Assembly (NCBI RefSeq): GCF_014897985.1
Contig: NZ_JABUZA010000028.1
Location: 1-60,548 of the forward strand
Length of the DNA stretch: 60,548 nucleotides
DNA from: Halomonas colorata
GTDB taxonomy: Bacteria > Pseudomonadota > Gammaproteobacteria > Pseudomonadales > Halomonadaceae
Direction: 5' to 3'
In this document: positions 46,495-54,315 of the stretch, one piece after another
Position numbering within the stretch: the first letter of the stretch is position 1
Layout of the letters: each line of letters starts with the position of its first letter
Notes under the pieces: generated by a model
The model's database searches: none
Told to the model about the DNA's origin: nothing
What the model saw: the letters and a program-made list of their open reading frames with translations, nothing else
Program-made: the position numbers and the translations under genes

Positions 46495-47427
46495 ATGCCG
46501 ACTATTACGTCTCTCACGCCGTCGACCCTGAGTCAGCTGGGGCATAAGTTCGGCATCGATTACTTACATGCCTATCAAGGGCATGATCACCCCATTGCGC
46601 TGGGCAGCGTCAGCGACTTGCCGCTACCCCCTGGCCTGCATCTCACGTTATCCGACCTTGAGGTACGCCAACGCTACGCCTCGCGCTCCACGCAGACGGT
46701 GCCGTGGTTTTTATGTGTCGTGATGGAAGGCGGTATTGAGATCGCCCAGGGACAAAAGCGTTTGGTGATTAGCGCCGGTCAGGGGCTATGTGCGCATTTC
46801 ACGCCGCAGGCACCGCTGATCGTCGAACAGCCCGCTCAAGCACGGCTACGTACGCTGAACATTGCCGTTCTGACCACCGAGCCTTATGCGCTACCCAGCG
46901 CTCACGAGCCTCAACTGCACGCCTGGACGCTCCCTCCCGCGCTCTTTGAACAACTGTGTGCCACCCGTGAATTTCCACTCGACGACTGGCGACAGTCGTT
47001 AGTCTGGCACGGGCTTGCCTTGCAGCTTCTGGGGCATGGACTACCCCTATCGTCATCCCGCAATATTAAGCCCGCTCCGGGCATTAAGCATCGCGAGCGC
47101 GAGCGGCTCGCCCGCTTACATGCCGAGCTACGCGATAACCCCATGATCGATTACCGCCTGAGTGACCTGGCCCGCAGTGCGGCGATGAGCCCCAGCAGCC
47201 TGCGGCAAAAGTTTAGCGCGCTTTACGGCTACTCAATATTTGAGCACTTACGCCAATGTCGGCTCCAGCGGGCGTATTGCGTGTTGGAAAAAGGCTATAG
47301 CGTCCAGCAGGCAGCCCATACCTGCGGCTATCGCCACGCGACCAACTTTGCCACCGCCTTCAAGCGCCACTTTGGCATCCCGCCCACGGACGTTAATCGG
47401 CACGCCTATAAAACGCCCAAGCTGTGA
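46495..47427 (+). CDS. AraC-family regulator, siderophore-type (PchR-like)
   Basis: This 310-residue regulator has its DNA-binding double helix-turn-helix at the C-terminus (about 205-305). It includes YRLSDLARSAAMSPSSLRQK, then YGYSIFEHLRQCRLQRAYCV and CGYRHATNFATAFKRHFGIP. The N-terminal part is a divergent sensor domain. It lies 19 bases after the IutA-like receptor and before a second receptor. This is the typical setting of PchR-type activators that respond to an incoming ferric siderophore. Specific ligand is inferred from position only. Confidence 0.82.
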   Translation: MPTITSLTPSTLSQLGHKFGIDYLHAYQGHDHPIALGSVSDLPLPPGLHLTLSDLEVRQRYASRSTQTVPWFLCVVMEGGIEIAQGQKRLVISAGQGLCAHFTPQAPLIVEQPAQARLRTLNIAVLTTEPYALPSAHEPQLHAWTLPPALFEQLCATREFPLDDWRQSLVWHGLALQLLGHGLPLSSSRNIKPAPGIKHRERERLARLHAELRDNPMIDYRLSDLARSAAMSPSSLRQKFSALYGYSIFEHLRQCRLQRAYCVLEKGYSVQQAAHTCGYRHATNFATAFKRHFGIPPTDVNRHAYKTPKL

Positions 47428-47546
47428 AAGCGGATGTTTTGCTTAAGAGTTAGCATTACGCATATCAGGTTTGGCATCTGGCATAGCTCAGCAAGCCATT
47501 AAAGATCAATAATTCTCATTACTATAAACGGTTGAGACTTATTGTC

Positions 47547-49664
47547 ATGCTTATGCGCCAGCACCGCTTCCCCTATCGCTACCTTGCCTTATCCATTGCC
47601 CTGGCAGGCGGCTCGATATCCGTCACCTATGCACAAACAGCGCCGGAGTCTTCCCGTCAGTTATCCACGGTGACGGTCACCGCTCAGCAGGCCGCTACCA
47701 AGGTAGAAACACCGTTTATTGAAACGCCGCAAAGCGTTTCAACGATTACCCAGGAGCAGATGGAAAATCGTGGGGTAAGTACCGTTCAGCGAGCGACCGA
47801 TTACACGCCCGGCGTTTATTCGAATCAGGTGGGCGCCTCCAACCGCTTTGACTACCTGGTGCTGCGCGGCTTTTCCGACGGCAGCTTGAGCAATACTTTT
47901 CTAGACGGCCTCAAGGTAATGGGCGATGCCAACTCGCACAGTTCCATGCGTATTGAACCGTGGTTTCTGGAAAGCATTGAAGTCGTCCGCGGTCCCGCGT
48001 CCGTGCTTTATGGCCGCGCATCCCCAGGCGGCGTGGTGGCACTCAACAGCAAGCGCCCTGAGTTTGAGCAGGGCGGCGAGCTGCGCTTGCGGGCGGGCAA
48101 CAATCATCAGCGCAGCGCCGCGTTTGACCTTACCGGGCCGATTGGCGAGCAGCAGCGGGTGGCGTTCCGCCTGACCGGTATTGCCAGCGCCGCCGATACC
48201 CAGTTCGGCCCTACGGAAGAGCAGCGCTACGCCATCGCTCCGCGTTTGACGTGGGATATGACCGACGACACCAGCCTGACCGTTGAAGCCTACCTGCAGG
48301 ATGAACCCGAAGGCGGTTATCACTCAGGCGTGCCTTATGAAGGCGCCGTGGTACCCCGCAACGGGCGTAAAATCAGCAATAACTTCTTTGACGGCGAGGA
48401 AGACTACGACGCCTATGAGCGCACGCAGCGCATGTTCGGCTACTCGCTTGAGCACCGTTTTAATGACCAGATGACCGGTCGCCAGATGCTGCGTTACCTC
48501 AACTCGGACGTAGTACTTAACCAGCCTTACGGCTTTGGCTGGACGTCACCGACCTCCAATGAGCTGAACCGCTACTACTCCGGCAGCGACGAATCCCTTC
48601 AAGCCTGGACGATCGATAACCAGCTGGAAGCCCGGCTCAGCGACGGCTTTATGGATCACACGCTGCTCTTGGGGGTGGATTATCAGCAGCGCGAAAACGA
48701 GGTTGCCTGGCCTTCCGGCGCCTTTGAACCCATCAACGCGTTTGAGCCGGTCTATGGCACTGGTCCGGTGGCCTTTTACGACCCCATTCGCGAGCGTCAT
48801 GAAATCGAACAGACCGGCGTTTATTTACAGGATCAAATCGCGCTCGATAACTGGCGTTTCACCCTGGGCGGGCGCTACGACTGGGTCAGTATCGATAACA
48901 CGGACCTGGATACCGACGCTTCAAGCTCACTCAGCGATACCCAGTTCAGCGGCCGTGTCGGCGTGGTTTACCTGTTCGATAACGGCGTGGCGCCTTACCT
49001 TAGTTACTCCACCGCGTTTACCCCCACAAGCTTTGTGGACGCGCGCGGCGATTTACTCGCCCCCATGGAAGGCGAGCAGTGGGAAACCGGGGTGAAATAC
49101 CAGCCCAGCGGTAGCGCCAGCCAGTACAGCGCGGCACTTTTCCACATCAGCCAGGAAAACGTGGCGACCAAAGAGCAGCCCTCTGACCCGTACCGCGCCG
49201 TGGGTGAAATCGAATCCCAGGGCCTTGAGCTGGAAGCCCAGACCCAGCTGACCGAAACGCTCTCGCTACAGGCAGGCTACAGCTTCACTGATATTACCTA
49301 TGCCAAGAGCGACGACGGCAACCAGGGCAACAACGCCATTTACTCCCCCCGGCACCAGGTGCAGCTATGGGGCCATTATGCAGCCAATAGCGGTTGGCTA
49401 AACGGCGTGGATGTAGGCGTTGGGGTACGCCATTACGCAGACATCGCCGCGGACCGCGCCAATACCGAAACCGTGCCCGACTACACTCTGGTGGACGCCA
49501 CCATCGGCTATGACTGGAGTCATGTCGGCGTTAACGGCGTCGAAACCCGCCTGAACGTCAACAACGTGCTGGATAAAGAATACGTCGCGTCATGCAACTC
49601 GCTGGACTACTGCTACTTCGGCGCCGAGCGCGGGATTACCGCAAGCGTTCACTACCGTTTCTAA
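47547..49664 (+). CDS. TonB-dependent siderophore receptor (FhuA/ferric hydroxamate-like)
   Basis: This 705-residue outer-membrane receptor has a signal peptide (LALSIALAGGSISVTYA, ending about residue 30) and a plug with ETPFIETPQSVSTITQEQME. VVRGPASVLYGRASPGGVVA (about residues 145-165) follows, then a barrel ending in SVHYRF with terminal Phe. NVNNVLDKEYVASCNSLDYC, then YFGAERG near the end, is the C-terminal motif of FhuA/FoxA-type receptors. Hydroxamate-type xenosiderophore is plausible but not provable. ATG 47547 is used; an AT-rich stretch AATAATTCTCATTACTATAA just upstream may hold a Fur site. It is convergent with soxR. Confidence 0.85.
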   Translation: MLMRQHRFPYRYLALSIALAGGSISVTYAQTAPESSRQLSTVTVTAQQAATKVETPFIETPQSVSTITQEQMENRGVSTVQRATDYTPGVYSNQVGASNRFDYLVLRGFSDGSLSNTFLDGLKVMGDANSHSSMRIEPWFLESIEVVRGPASVLYGRASPGGVVALNSKRPEFEQGGELRLRAGNNHQRSAAFDLTGPIGEQQRVAFRLTGIASAADTQFGPTEEQRYAIAPRLTWDMTDDTSLTVEAYLQDEPEGGYHSGVPYEGAVVPRNGRKISNNFFDGEEDYDAYERTQRMFGYSLEHRFNDQMTGRQMLRYLNSDVVLNQPYGFGWTSPTSNELNRYYSGSDESLQAWTIDNQLEARLSDGFMDHTLLLGVDYQQRENEVAWPSGAFEPINAFEPVYGTGPVAFYDPIRERHEIEQTGVYLQDQIALDNWRFTLGGRYDWVSIDNTDLDTDASSSLSDTQFSGRVGVVYLFDNGVAPYLSYSTAFTPTSFVDARGDLLAPMEGEQWETGVKYQPSGSASQYSAALFHISQENVATKEQPSDPYRAVGEIESQGLELEAQTQLTETLSLQAGYSFTDITYAKSDDGNQGNNAIYSPRHQVQLWGHYAANSGWLNGVDVGVGVRHYADIAADRANTETVPDYTLVDATIGYDWSHVGVNGVETRLNVNNVLDKEYVASCNSLDYCYFGAERGITASVHYRF

Positions 49665-49671
49665 ACACGTT

Positions 49672-50103
49672 TTATGAAAGCCGCTGAGCCCCGTTGCCCT
49701 GTTGTGCCAACGCATCTTCGGGGTTCAGCAAGCGGCATGCTTTCATGCTCAAGCACCCACAGCCGATACAGCCGGTCAGGTTATCGTTCAGCGATTGAAG
49801 CCTGGCCATCTTGGCGGCCAGTTCCTTTTGCCACTTCACGGCCACCCGCTCCCAGTCGCGCTTGGTGGCCGTTCGGTTCATGGGCAGACACGCAAGCTCA
49901 CCGGCGATTTCCTCCAACGTAAACCCCACCGACTGCGCCACCTGAATCAGCGCAATACGCCGCAGCATCGACGGGTGAAAACGGCGCTGGTTGCCGCTGG
50001 TGCGCACCGACGCAATCAGCCCACGAGATTCATAAAAACGCAGGGCGGACGCCGCTATGCCGCTTCTTTGCGCCAGCTCACTCACCGTAAGAAATCGTTT
50101 CAA
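49672..50103 (-). CDS. soxR: Redox-sensing regulator SoxR
   Basis: This 143-residue MerR-family regulator has the N-terminal winged helix LTVSELAQRSGIAASALRFY, then ESRGLI, and a dimerisation helix. The iron-sulfur motif is CIGCGCLSMKAC, cysteines 112, 115, 117 and 123, which binds the [2Fe-2S] cluster oxidised by redox-cycling compounds. The following RLLNPED is also conserved. No soxS lies beside it. In non-enteric bacteria SoxR directly controls a few transport and detoxification genes. The neighbouring divergent RidA gene or the MFS gene downstream could be targets, but no SoxR operator was confirmed. Confidence 0.93.
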   Translation of the reverse strand: MKRFLTVSELAQRSGIAASALRFYESRGLIASVRTSGNQRRFHPSMLRRIALIQVAQSVGFTLEEIAGELACLPMNRTATKRDWERVAVKWQKELAAKMARLQSLNDNLTGCIGCGCLSMKACRLLNPEDALAQQGNGAQRLS

Positions 50104-50228
50104 ACCATCCTCTCTGCTGTCGTCTTGTTAGTCATCGAATGCTTGGCCGAAAAGCCGTTTGACTTAATGTTAACTTGAACTTTTACACTTCGCCTGCCAT
50201 TCCCACTTTATGAAAATCAGGTAGCGCG

Positions 50229-50642
50229 ATGACTAAACCCCTGGAGTTTCAAAACCCCGACGCACTTTTTGACCCTACGCCCTACGGCTACTGCCATACG
50301 GTGAAAGCCCCGCCGGGCGGCCAGCTGGTGTATATATCCGGCCAATTCGGCGGCGAAGGAGCCGCGAATACGCTCAGCGACGACTTTCGCCACCAGACTC
50401 AGGCAACGCTCAACAATCTGGGCAGGGCGCTCAAGGCGCATGGCTTGGACTACACCAACATCATGAAAATCACCGTGCTGATCGTTGATCACAGCGCCGA
50501 GAAGCTGGCGGTCTGGGGCGAGGAGATGCGCCACTGCTGGCCGATGGAAAAACTACCCGCCAGCACGCTGATACCCGTTCCCCAACTTGCTCTGGAAACC
50601 ATGCAGATCGAGGTGGACGCTGTGGCGTGGAAAGCCTGCTGA
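50229..50642 (+). CDS. RidA/YjgF family protein
   Basis: This 137-residue protein has the chorismate-mutase-like RidA fold: YCHTVKAPPGGQLVYISGQF, then RHQTQATLNNLGRALKAHGL, and ASTLIPVPQLALETMQIEVD. The family arginine that attacks imines normally sits in a PxSR-type motif. Here the corresponding segment is LPASTLIPV without arginine. It is therefore more likely one of the Rid subfamilies that lack deaminase activity. It is divergent to soxR with 125 bases between them. Confidence 0.82.
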   Translation: MTKPLEFQNPDALFDPTPYGYCHTVKAPPGGQLVYISGQFGGEGAANTLSDDFRHQTQATLNNLGRALKAHGLDYTNIMKITVLIVDHSAEKLAVWGEEMRHCWPMEKLPASTLIPVPQLALETMQIEVDAVAWKAC

Positions 50643-50654
50643 GGATTTATTTTC

Positions 50655-50683
50655 TTGACGGTGTAAAATGATCGTTTTACATT
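50655..50683 (+). promoter_or_regulatory. Promoter with overlapping palindromic operator for the TetR gene
   Basis: TTGACG (50655-50660), seventeen bases, and TACATT (50678-50683) form a sigma-70-type promoter. GTAAAATGATCGTTTTAC (50663-50680), a near-perfect 18-base palindrome, fills the spacer. This is a likely TetR autoregulation site seven bases before ATG 50690. Confidence 0.7.
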
Positions 50684-50689
50684 GAATGT

Positions 50690-51217
50690 ATGACTATTAA
50701 AACGAAGCTTATCTCCGCCGCAGAATCCCTTTTCGACCGGCACGGATTTACCGCCACCGGGATGGACCGGCTTACGCAGGCTGCCGGCATGTCGAGCAGA
50801 ACGCTCTATAAACATGCGGGCAGCAAACATTCACTGATCGCCAGCGTGCTTACGGAACGCGACCGTCGGTTCTTGCGCCGAACCGACGTGGACAGCGTTA
50901 ATGCGCTTTTCAAGGCACTTGAAGACTGGGTGCGGGTAGAAGGCTGCCGAGGGTGCCTATTTCTACGCGCTTATGGGGAAACCGGTGGTGATATACCGGA
51001 GATCGCCGAGGCCATGACCGCTCACAAGGCCGGGGTCTGGAACAAGATTCAGGAGATCGTTGCACTCGAAACCAACGGACGTGGCGATGAGCAGCTCGCC
51101 GAGCAAATTCTGATTCTGTTCGAAGGCGCAACGGCGACCGCCATTTATCGCGGCGCGGATGCCGTTGCTACCGCTCGGCATTGCGCGGTTCGCCTAGTCA
51201 AACAGGCATCATCATGA
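50690..51217 (+). CDS. TetR-family repressor
   Basis: This 175-residue regulator has an N-terminal helix-turn-helix (AAESLFDRHGFTATGMDRLT, then GMSSRTLYKHAGSKHSLI, about residues 10-48) and a helical ligand domain. The ligand domain holds C-x2-C in EGCRGCLFLRAYGE (about 84-97). A palindromic operator lies directly in its promoter. Its stop overlaps the start of the MFS transporter (ATGA), so it most likely represses its own operon until a transported compound binds. The short leader (about seven bases between operator region and start) may mean a nearly leaderless message. Confidence 0.88.
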   Translation: MTIKTKLISAAESLFDRHGFTATGMDRLTQAAGMSSRTLYKHAGSKHSLIASVLTERDRRFLRRTDVDSVNALFKALEDWVRVEGCRGCLFLRAYGETGGDIPEIAEAMTAHKAGVWNKIQEIVALETNGRGDEQLAEQILILFEGATATAIYRGADAVATARHCAVRLVKQASS

Positions 51218-52377
51218 GTCCGGGCATGACGCTCGGCGCCGTGGGATTTGGGCTCATTGCCATCTGCTACGGCTTTGCCCGCTTTGCTTTTGGGCTGTTT
51301 CTTCCCCAAATCGATGCGGATCTCTCTTTATCCTCAACCGTGGGCGGGTTGATATCAGGTGGCTCTTTTCTGGGCTATTGCGTGGCAATCGTAGTCTCTG
51401 CCCACCTGACCGAGCGGCTAGGCCCCCGCGTGGTGGCAACCGGCGCGGCACTCGTAGCCGCAGTGGGCATGACAGGCATCGCAGCAGCCCCCTCTTCGCT
51501 ATGGCTTGCCGGTGCTGTAATGCTGGCAGGTTCCAGCACAGGCCTTGCGTCGCCGCCCATGGCTGCGGCCGTGGCCGCTGCGGTCAAGCCCGCCCGCCAA
51601 GGTGCTACCAATACACTCATCAACGCAGGAACCGGCGCAGGCGTGGTACTTTCAGGGCCCGTGGCGCTATTGATGGGCGGCCATTGGCGGATCGCTTTTT
51701 TGATCTTTGCAGCAACGGCATTGTGCATGGCGATAGCGGTCGCCATCAGCGTACCGGGTAACGCCCAATCAGCCGAAAATCGCGAAAAAGGCTTACCGCC
51801 ACTCAACAAGACACTTAAACGACTAATTATCGCGGCCTTCCTGATGGGCGCTTCAAGCACTGCTTTGTGGTCTTTTGGCAGCCAGCTGGTCACGTTACGC
51901 CTGGATTGGGGCCATACCGGCGCGGGCCTCCTGTGGATGGCCATTGGCACGGCAGGCATGGCGGGCGCGGGGGCAGGGTCGCTCGTTGCCCGGTTTGGCA
52001 TTGACCGGACACACTGGCTGTTTCTGGGTACGCTGGCAGGCGGCATCCTGCTGGTGGGCGTTGAAGGCACCACTCCCGCGCTGACGCTAATCGGTGGTGC
52101 GTTGTTCGGTTTGGCCTACATCATGCTTACCGGCGTCTATCTGGTATGGGGCGTTTCGGCATTGCCCAGCTGCCCCGCAACGGGCCTGACCATCGGTTTT
52201 CTCACCATCGCTATCGGCCAAACGGCAGGCGCCCCCCTGTTTGGGTTGATCATGGATCAATGGACGCCCACCTACGCCGTCATTGCCTTTGCCTGCCTTG
52301 CCTTTACCGCCGGATTGGCGAGGGTAGGCAATGCAGAAAATAAAAAATCTCCAGAGCCTGCCCTTCCGAATGCTTGA
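51214..52377 (+). CDS. MFS transporter, YbfB/YjiJ family
   Basis: This 387-residue inner-membrane transporter has twelve helices. The N-terminal GFGLIAICYGFARFAFGLFL (about residues 8-27), then PQIDADLSLSS, is the signature of the YbfB/YjiJ group. Motif-A-like loop LTERLGPRVVATGAAL follows helix two. The second half begins around residue 205 (LIIAAFLMGASSTALWSFGS). The start overlaps the TetR stop, fixing ATG 51214. Substrate is unknown; control by the TetR protein suggests export of a toxic small molecule. Confidence 0.85.
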   Translation: MSPGMTLGAVGFGLIAICYGFARFAFGLFLPQIDADLSLSSTVGGLISGGSFLGYCVAIVVSAHLTERLGPRVVATGAALVAAVGMTGIAAAPSSLWLAGAVMLAGSSTGLASPPMAAAVAAAVKPARQGATNTLINAGTGAGVVLSGPVALLMGGHWRIAFLIFAATALCMAIAVAISVPGNAQSAENREKGLPPLNKTLKRLIIAAFLMGASSTALWSFGSQLVTLRLDWGHTGAGLLWMAIGTAGMAGAGAGSLVARFGIDRTHWLFLGTLAGGILLVGVEGTTPALTLIGGALFGLAYIMLTGVYLVWGVSALPSCPATGLTIGFLTIAIGQTAGAPLFGLIMDQWTPTYAVIAFACLAFTAGLARVGNAENKKSPEPALPNA

Positions 52378-52446
52378 AGGCAAGGCGTTGCAAGCAAGAA
52401 GGATTATCGTTTAAATACAGCTCTTCTTTTAAAATGGCTCTTTCCC

Positions 52447-53340
52447 ATGCGCCGTACCGTGACGCTTCTTTTCGCTCGAGCCGCGCTCCTGCTTACCAGC
52501 CTGCTGGCATTTACCAGCGCGCACGCTCAGTTTGCCACGGTGGACTGGACCATCGCCGAGACGCTGGTGGCCATCGGCGCACCGATCAGCGGCGTGGCTC
52601 AGCAGCCGGATTACTACGACTGGGTGGGCGAGCCGCGCATTCCTGCCAGTGCCACTGACCTTGGGCTGCGCGCTCAGCCCAATTTTGAACTGCTGGCCCA
52701 GCTTGCCCCCGAGCAAATATTGATATCGCCAATGTTCGCCTCGCTCACGCCGCGCCTGGAGCGTATTGCGCCGGTTACCTCGCTTGCGCTCTTTTCACCC
52801 GGTACGGATACCTGGCAGGAAATTCAGGCGCTGACGCGCGAGCTGGGGGAGCTGACCGAGCGTGAAGCGGCGGCGGAGGCGGAGGCGGAGGCGGAGGCGC
52901 TGATTGAAGACACGCAAGCGCTGATGGCATCGCTGCGCGACGCACAGCCAGATACCGCACCGCTATTGATGGTGCAGTTCATGGATGCACGGCACGTGCG
53001 AATATTCGGCGACAACAGCCTGTATAACGCAGTACTTGAACAGCTTGGCCTGGCTAACGCCTGGGAGGAACCCACCAATGCCTGGGGCTTTGCCTTGACA
53101 GGGATTGAAGCGCTCGCGGGCTATCCCGACGCCCGGCTGGTGATCATCGACCCGTTGCCGCTCGGCGTGGAGGAGCAGCTGACCACCAGCGGCCTGTGGC
53201 AGCAGCTACCGATTGTGAAAAACGCCAACCTGCTGCGCCTGCCGCCGGTATGGAGCTTTGGCGCACTGCCTTCGGCACAGCGCTTTGCTCGCGTGCTGAC
53301 CTCGGCACTGAAGGAAGCACCAGCCGCTTCGCTAGATTGA
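52447..53340 (+). CDS. fhuD: Iron-siderophore periplasmic binding protein (FhuD-like)
   Basis: This 297-residue protein has a signal peptide (ARAALLLTSLLAFTSAHA, cleavage about residue 27). The type-III binding-protein fold follows: TVDWTIAETLVAIGAPISGV, YDWVGEPRIPASATDLGLRA, and FELLAQLAPEQILISP. The long helix linking the lobes carries a run AAAEAEAEAEAEAL (about residues 139-152), encoded by a GCGGAG hexanucleotide array. FhuD-type proteins carry ferric hydroxamates to FhuBC, but no permease or ATPase gene lies next to this one. It must therefore share a transporter elsewhere or be an orphan. Confidence 0.83.
   Translation: MRRTVTLLFARAALLLTSLLAFTSAHAQFATVDWTIAETLVAIGAPISGVAQQPDYYDWVGEPRIPASATDLGLRAQPNFELLAQLAPEQILISPMFASLTPRLERIAPVTSLALFSPGTDTWQEIQALTRELGELTEREAAAEAEAEAEALIEDTQALMASLRDAQPDTAPLLMVQFMDARHVRIFGDNSLYNAVLEQLGLANAWEEPTNAWGFALTGIEALAGYPDARLVIIDPLPLGVEEQLTTSGLWQQLPIVKNANLLRLPPVWSFGALPSAQRFARVLTSALKEAPAASLD
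52868..52899 (+). repeat. In-frame GCGGAG hexanucleotide repeat in the fhuD-like gene
   Basis: About five consecutive GCGGAG units encode Ala-Glu pairs in the inter-lobe helix. Gain or loss of units keeps the frame and would lengthen or shorten the helix. Confidence 0.75.
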
Positions 53341-53402
53341 TAGGAAAGTAAACACGAAAAGACAGAACGTTAAGCCCCTCTAGCTATCATAAGGGCTGGC
53401 TA

Positions 53403-53903
53403 TCATCGGGTCTCGCTATCATCCGCCGCCAACAGCGTTTTGAGATGCTCGGCGCCACTCAGTGAGGCGTTATGCAAGGCCTGCCAGCTATCCGGCGGAT
53501 GGCCATCGCCAAGCATCTTCTTGAAGACGGCATACGCATCTTGCTTGCTTTCATAGGCGCGCTTTGTAGCGTCATCATTGACCCAGGCGTAAATGATGAT
53601 TTTGCTCGCCGCATCAAAGCGAAAGAACAGCCGGTACTGCTGATAAAATTTTGCCCGCTGCCAGTGGGTGTGCCCAGGGCCGAGCGTATTTCCCTGCCGG
53701 TACTGAGCGCCGGATGGGTCCTGAGGAATATCGTTCAAAGCCAGTTTGATGATGGCAGCCAGACGCTTGGTGGCCGGTTTGCTGCGATAGCCTACGGAGT
53801 CCTTTGCCTGAAGGCGTTTGACCTTAACGGTGAGTGCTTCGACCTGCTCCATAAACAGCGGATGGGCGTATAGGCTCCATCCATTCACTGTGAGCGGCTT
53901 CAT
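53403..53903 (-). CDS. yhaV: YhaV-type toxin of a PrlF-YhaV toxin-antitoxin system
   Basis: This 166-residue protein resembles YhaV, a ribosome-associated mRNA endonuclease of the RelE superfamily. Typical parts are NGWSLYAHPLFMEQVEALTV, then PATKRLAAIIKLALNDIPQD and RQGNTLGPGHTHWQRAKFYQ. YRLFFRFDAASKIIIYAWVN (about residues 90-109) carries the basic and aromatic active-site residues of the family. The start overlaps the antitoxin stop by ATGA. It is convergent with the fhuD-like gene. Such modules stabilise genomic islands, which fits its place in a block that looks inserted. Confidence 0.9.
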   Translation of the reverse strand: MKPLTVNGWSLYAHPLFMEQVEALTVKVKRLQAKDSVGYRSKPATKRLAAIIKLALNDIPQDPSGAQYRQGNTLGPGHTHWQRAKFYQQYRLFFRFDAASKIIIYAWVNDDATKRAYESKQDAYAVFKKMLGDGHPPDSWQALHNASLSGAEHLKTLLAADDSETR

Positions 53904-54238
53904 TCCTCTTCATCGTCCACTTCTTCCAGCACTTCATCAAGATCTACCGCCATCCCTGCGGTAAGACGCTCAGCCTCGGCAAAACTGCTCGCGGTAACCG
54001 GTCGAATGATTTCCGGATGCGCGACCAGATCGCGCTCCAGAAACTCGAGAAAACTGGCTACCACAGGATCATGCCGGACTTCATCACTGGTACGAGAGAG
54101 CATGACTTCACCGTTCGGGCGAACAGTGTAGTGGATACGGTCGCGACGCTTGAGCTTCAGCGCTCGACGAATTGAGGCAGGAACAGTCGTTTGATAGCGA
54201 TCCGTCAGAGTAGAATCATCTTCGATAAGCGTGTTCAT
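53900..54238 (-). CDS. prlF: PrlF antitoxin
   Basis: This 112-residue protein has an N-terminal AbrB-type DNA-binding swapped hairpin: LTDRYQTTVPASIRRALKLK, then RRDRIHYTVRPNGEVML (about residues 10-46). An acidic C-terminus (LDEVLEEVDDEEE) should bind and block the YhaV toxin. ATG 54238 is chosen because GGAGATTGG precedes it. The upstream palindrome at 54258-54300 is its probable operator for autoregulation. Note that the in-frame upstream ATG lies inside that operator region, further favouring the shorter protein. Confidence 0.88.
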   Translation of the reverse strand: MNTLIEDDSTLTDRYQTTVPASIRRALKLKRRDRIHYTVRPNGEVMLSRTSDEVRHDPVVASFLEFLERDLVAHPEIIRPVTASSFAEAERLTAGMAVDLDEVLEEVDDEEE

Positions 54239-54257
54239 CACCAATCTCCGCTTAGTG

Positions 54258-54300
54258 GTAATGCAGAAGCAATGCATCAAAGTTAATGCAACTGCATTAC
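54258..54300. promoter_or_regulatory. Palindromic operator of prlF-yhaV
   Basis: GTAATGCAG (54258-54266) and CTGCATTAC (54292-54300) are perfect inverted copies. Two further AATGCA copies lie between them at 54271 and 54285. It sits 20 bases upstream of prlF, as expected for an AbrB-type autoregulator. Confidence 0.7.
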
Positions 54301-54315
54301 CTCGTCAAGCGACGT

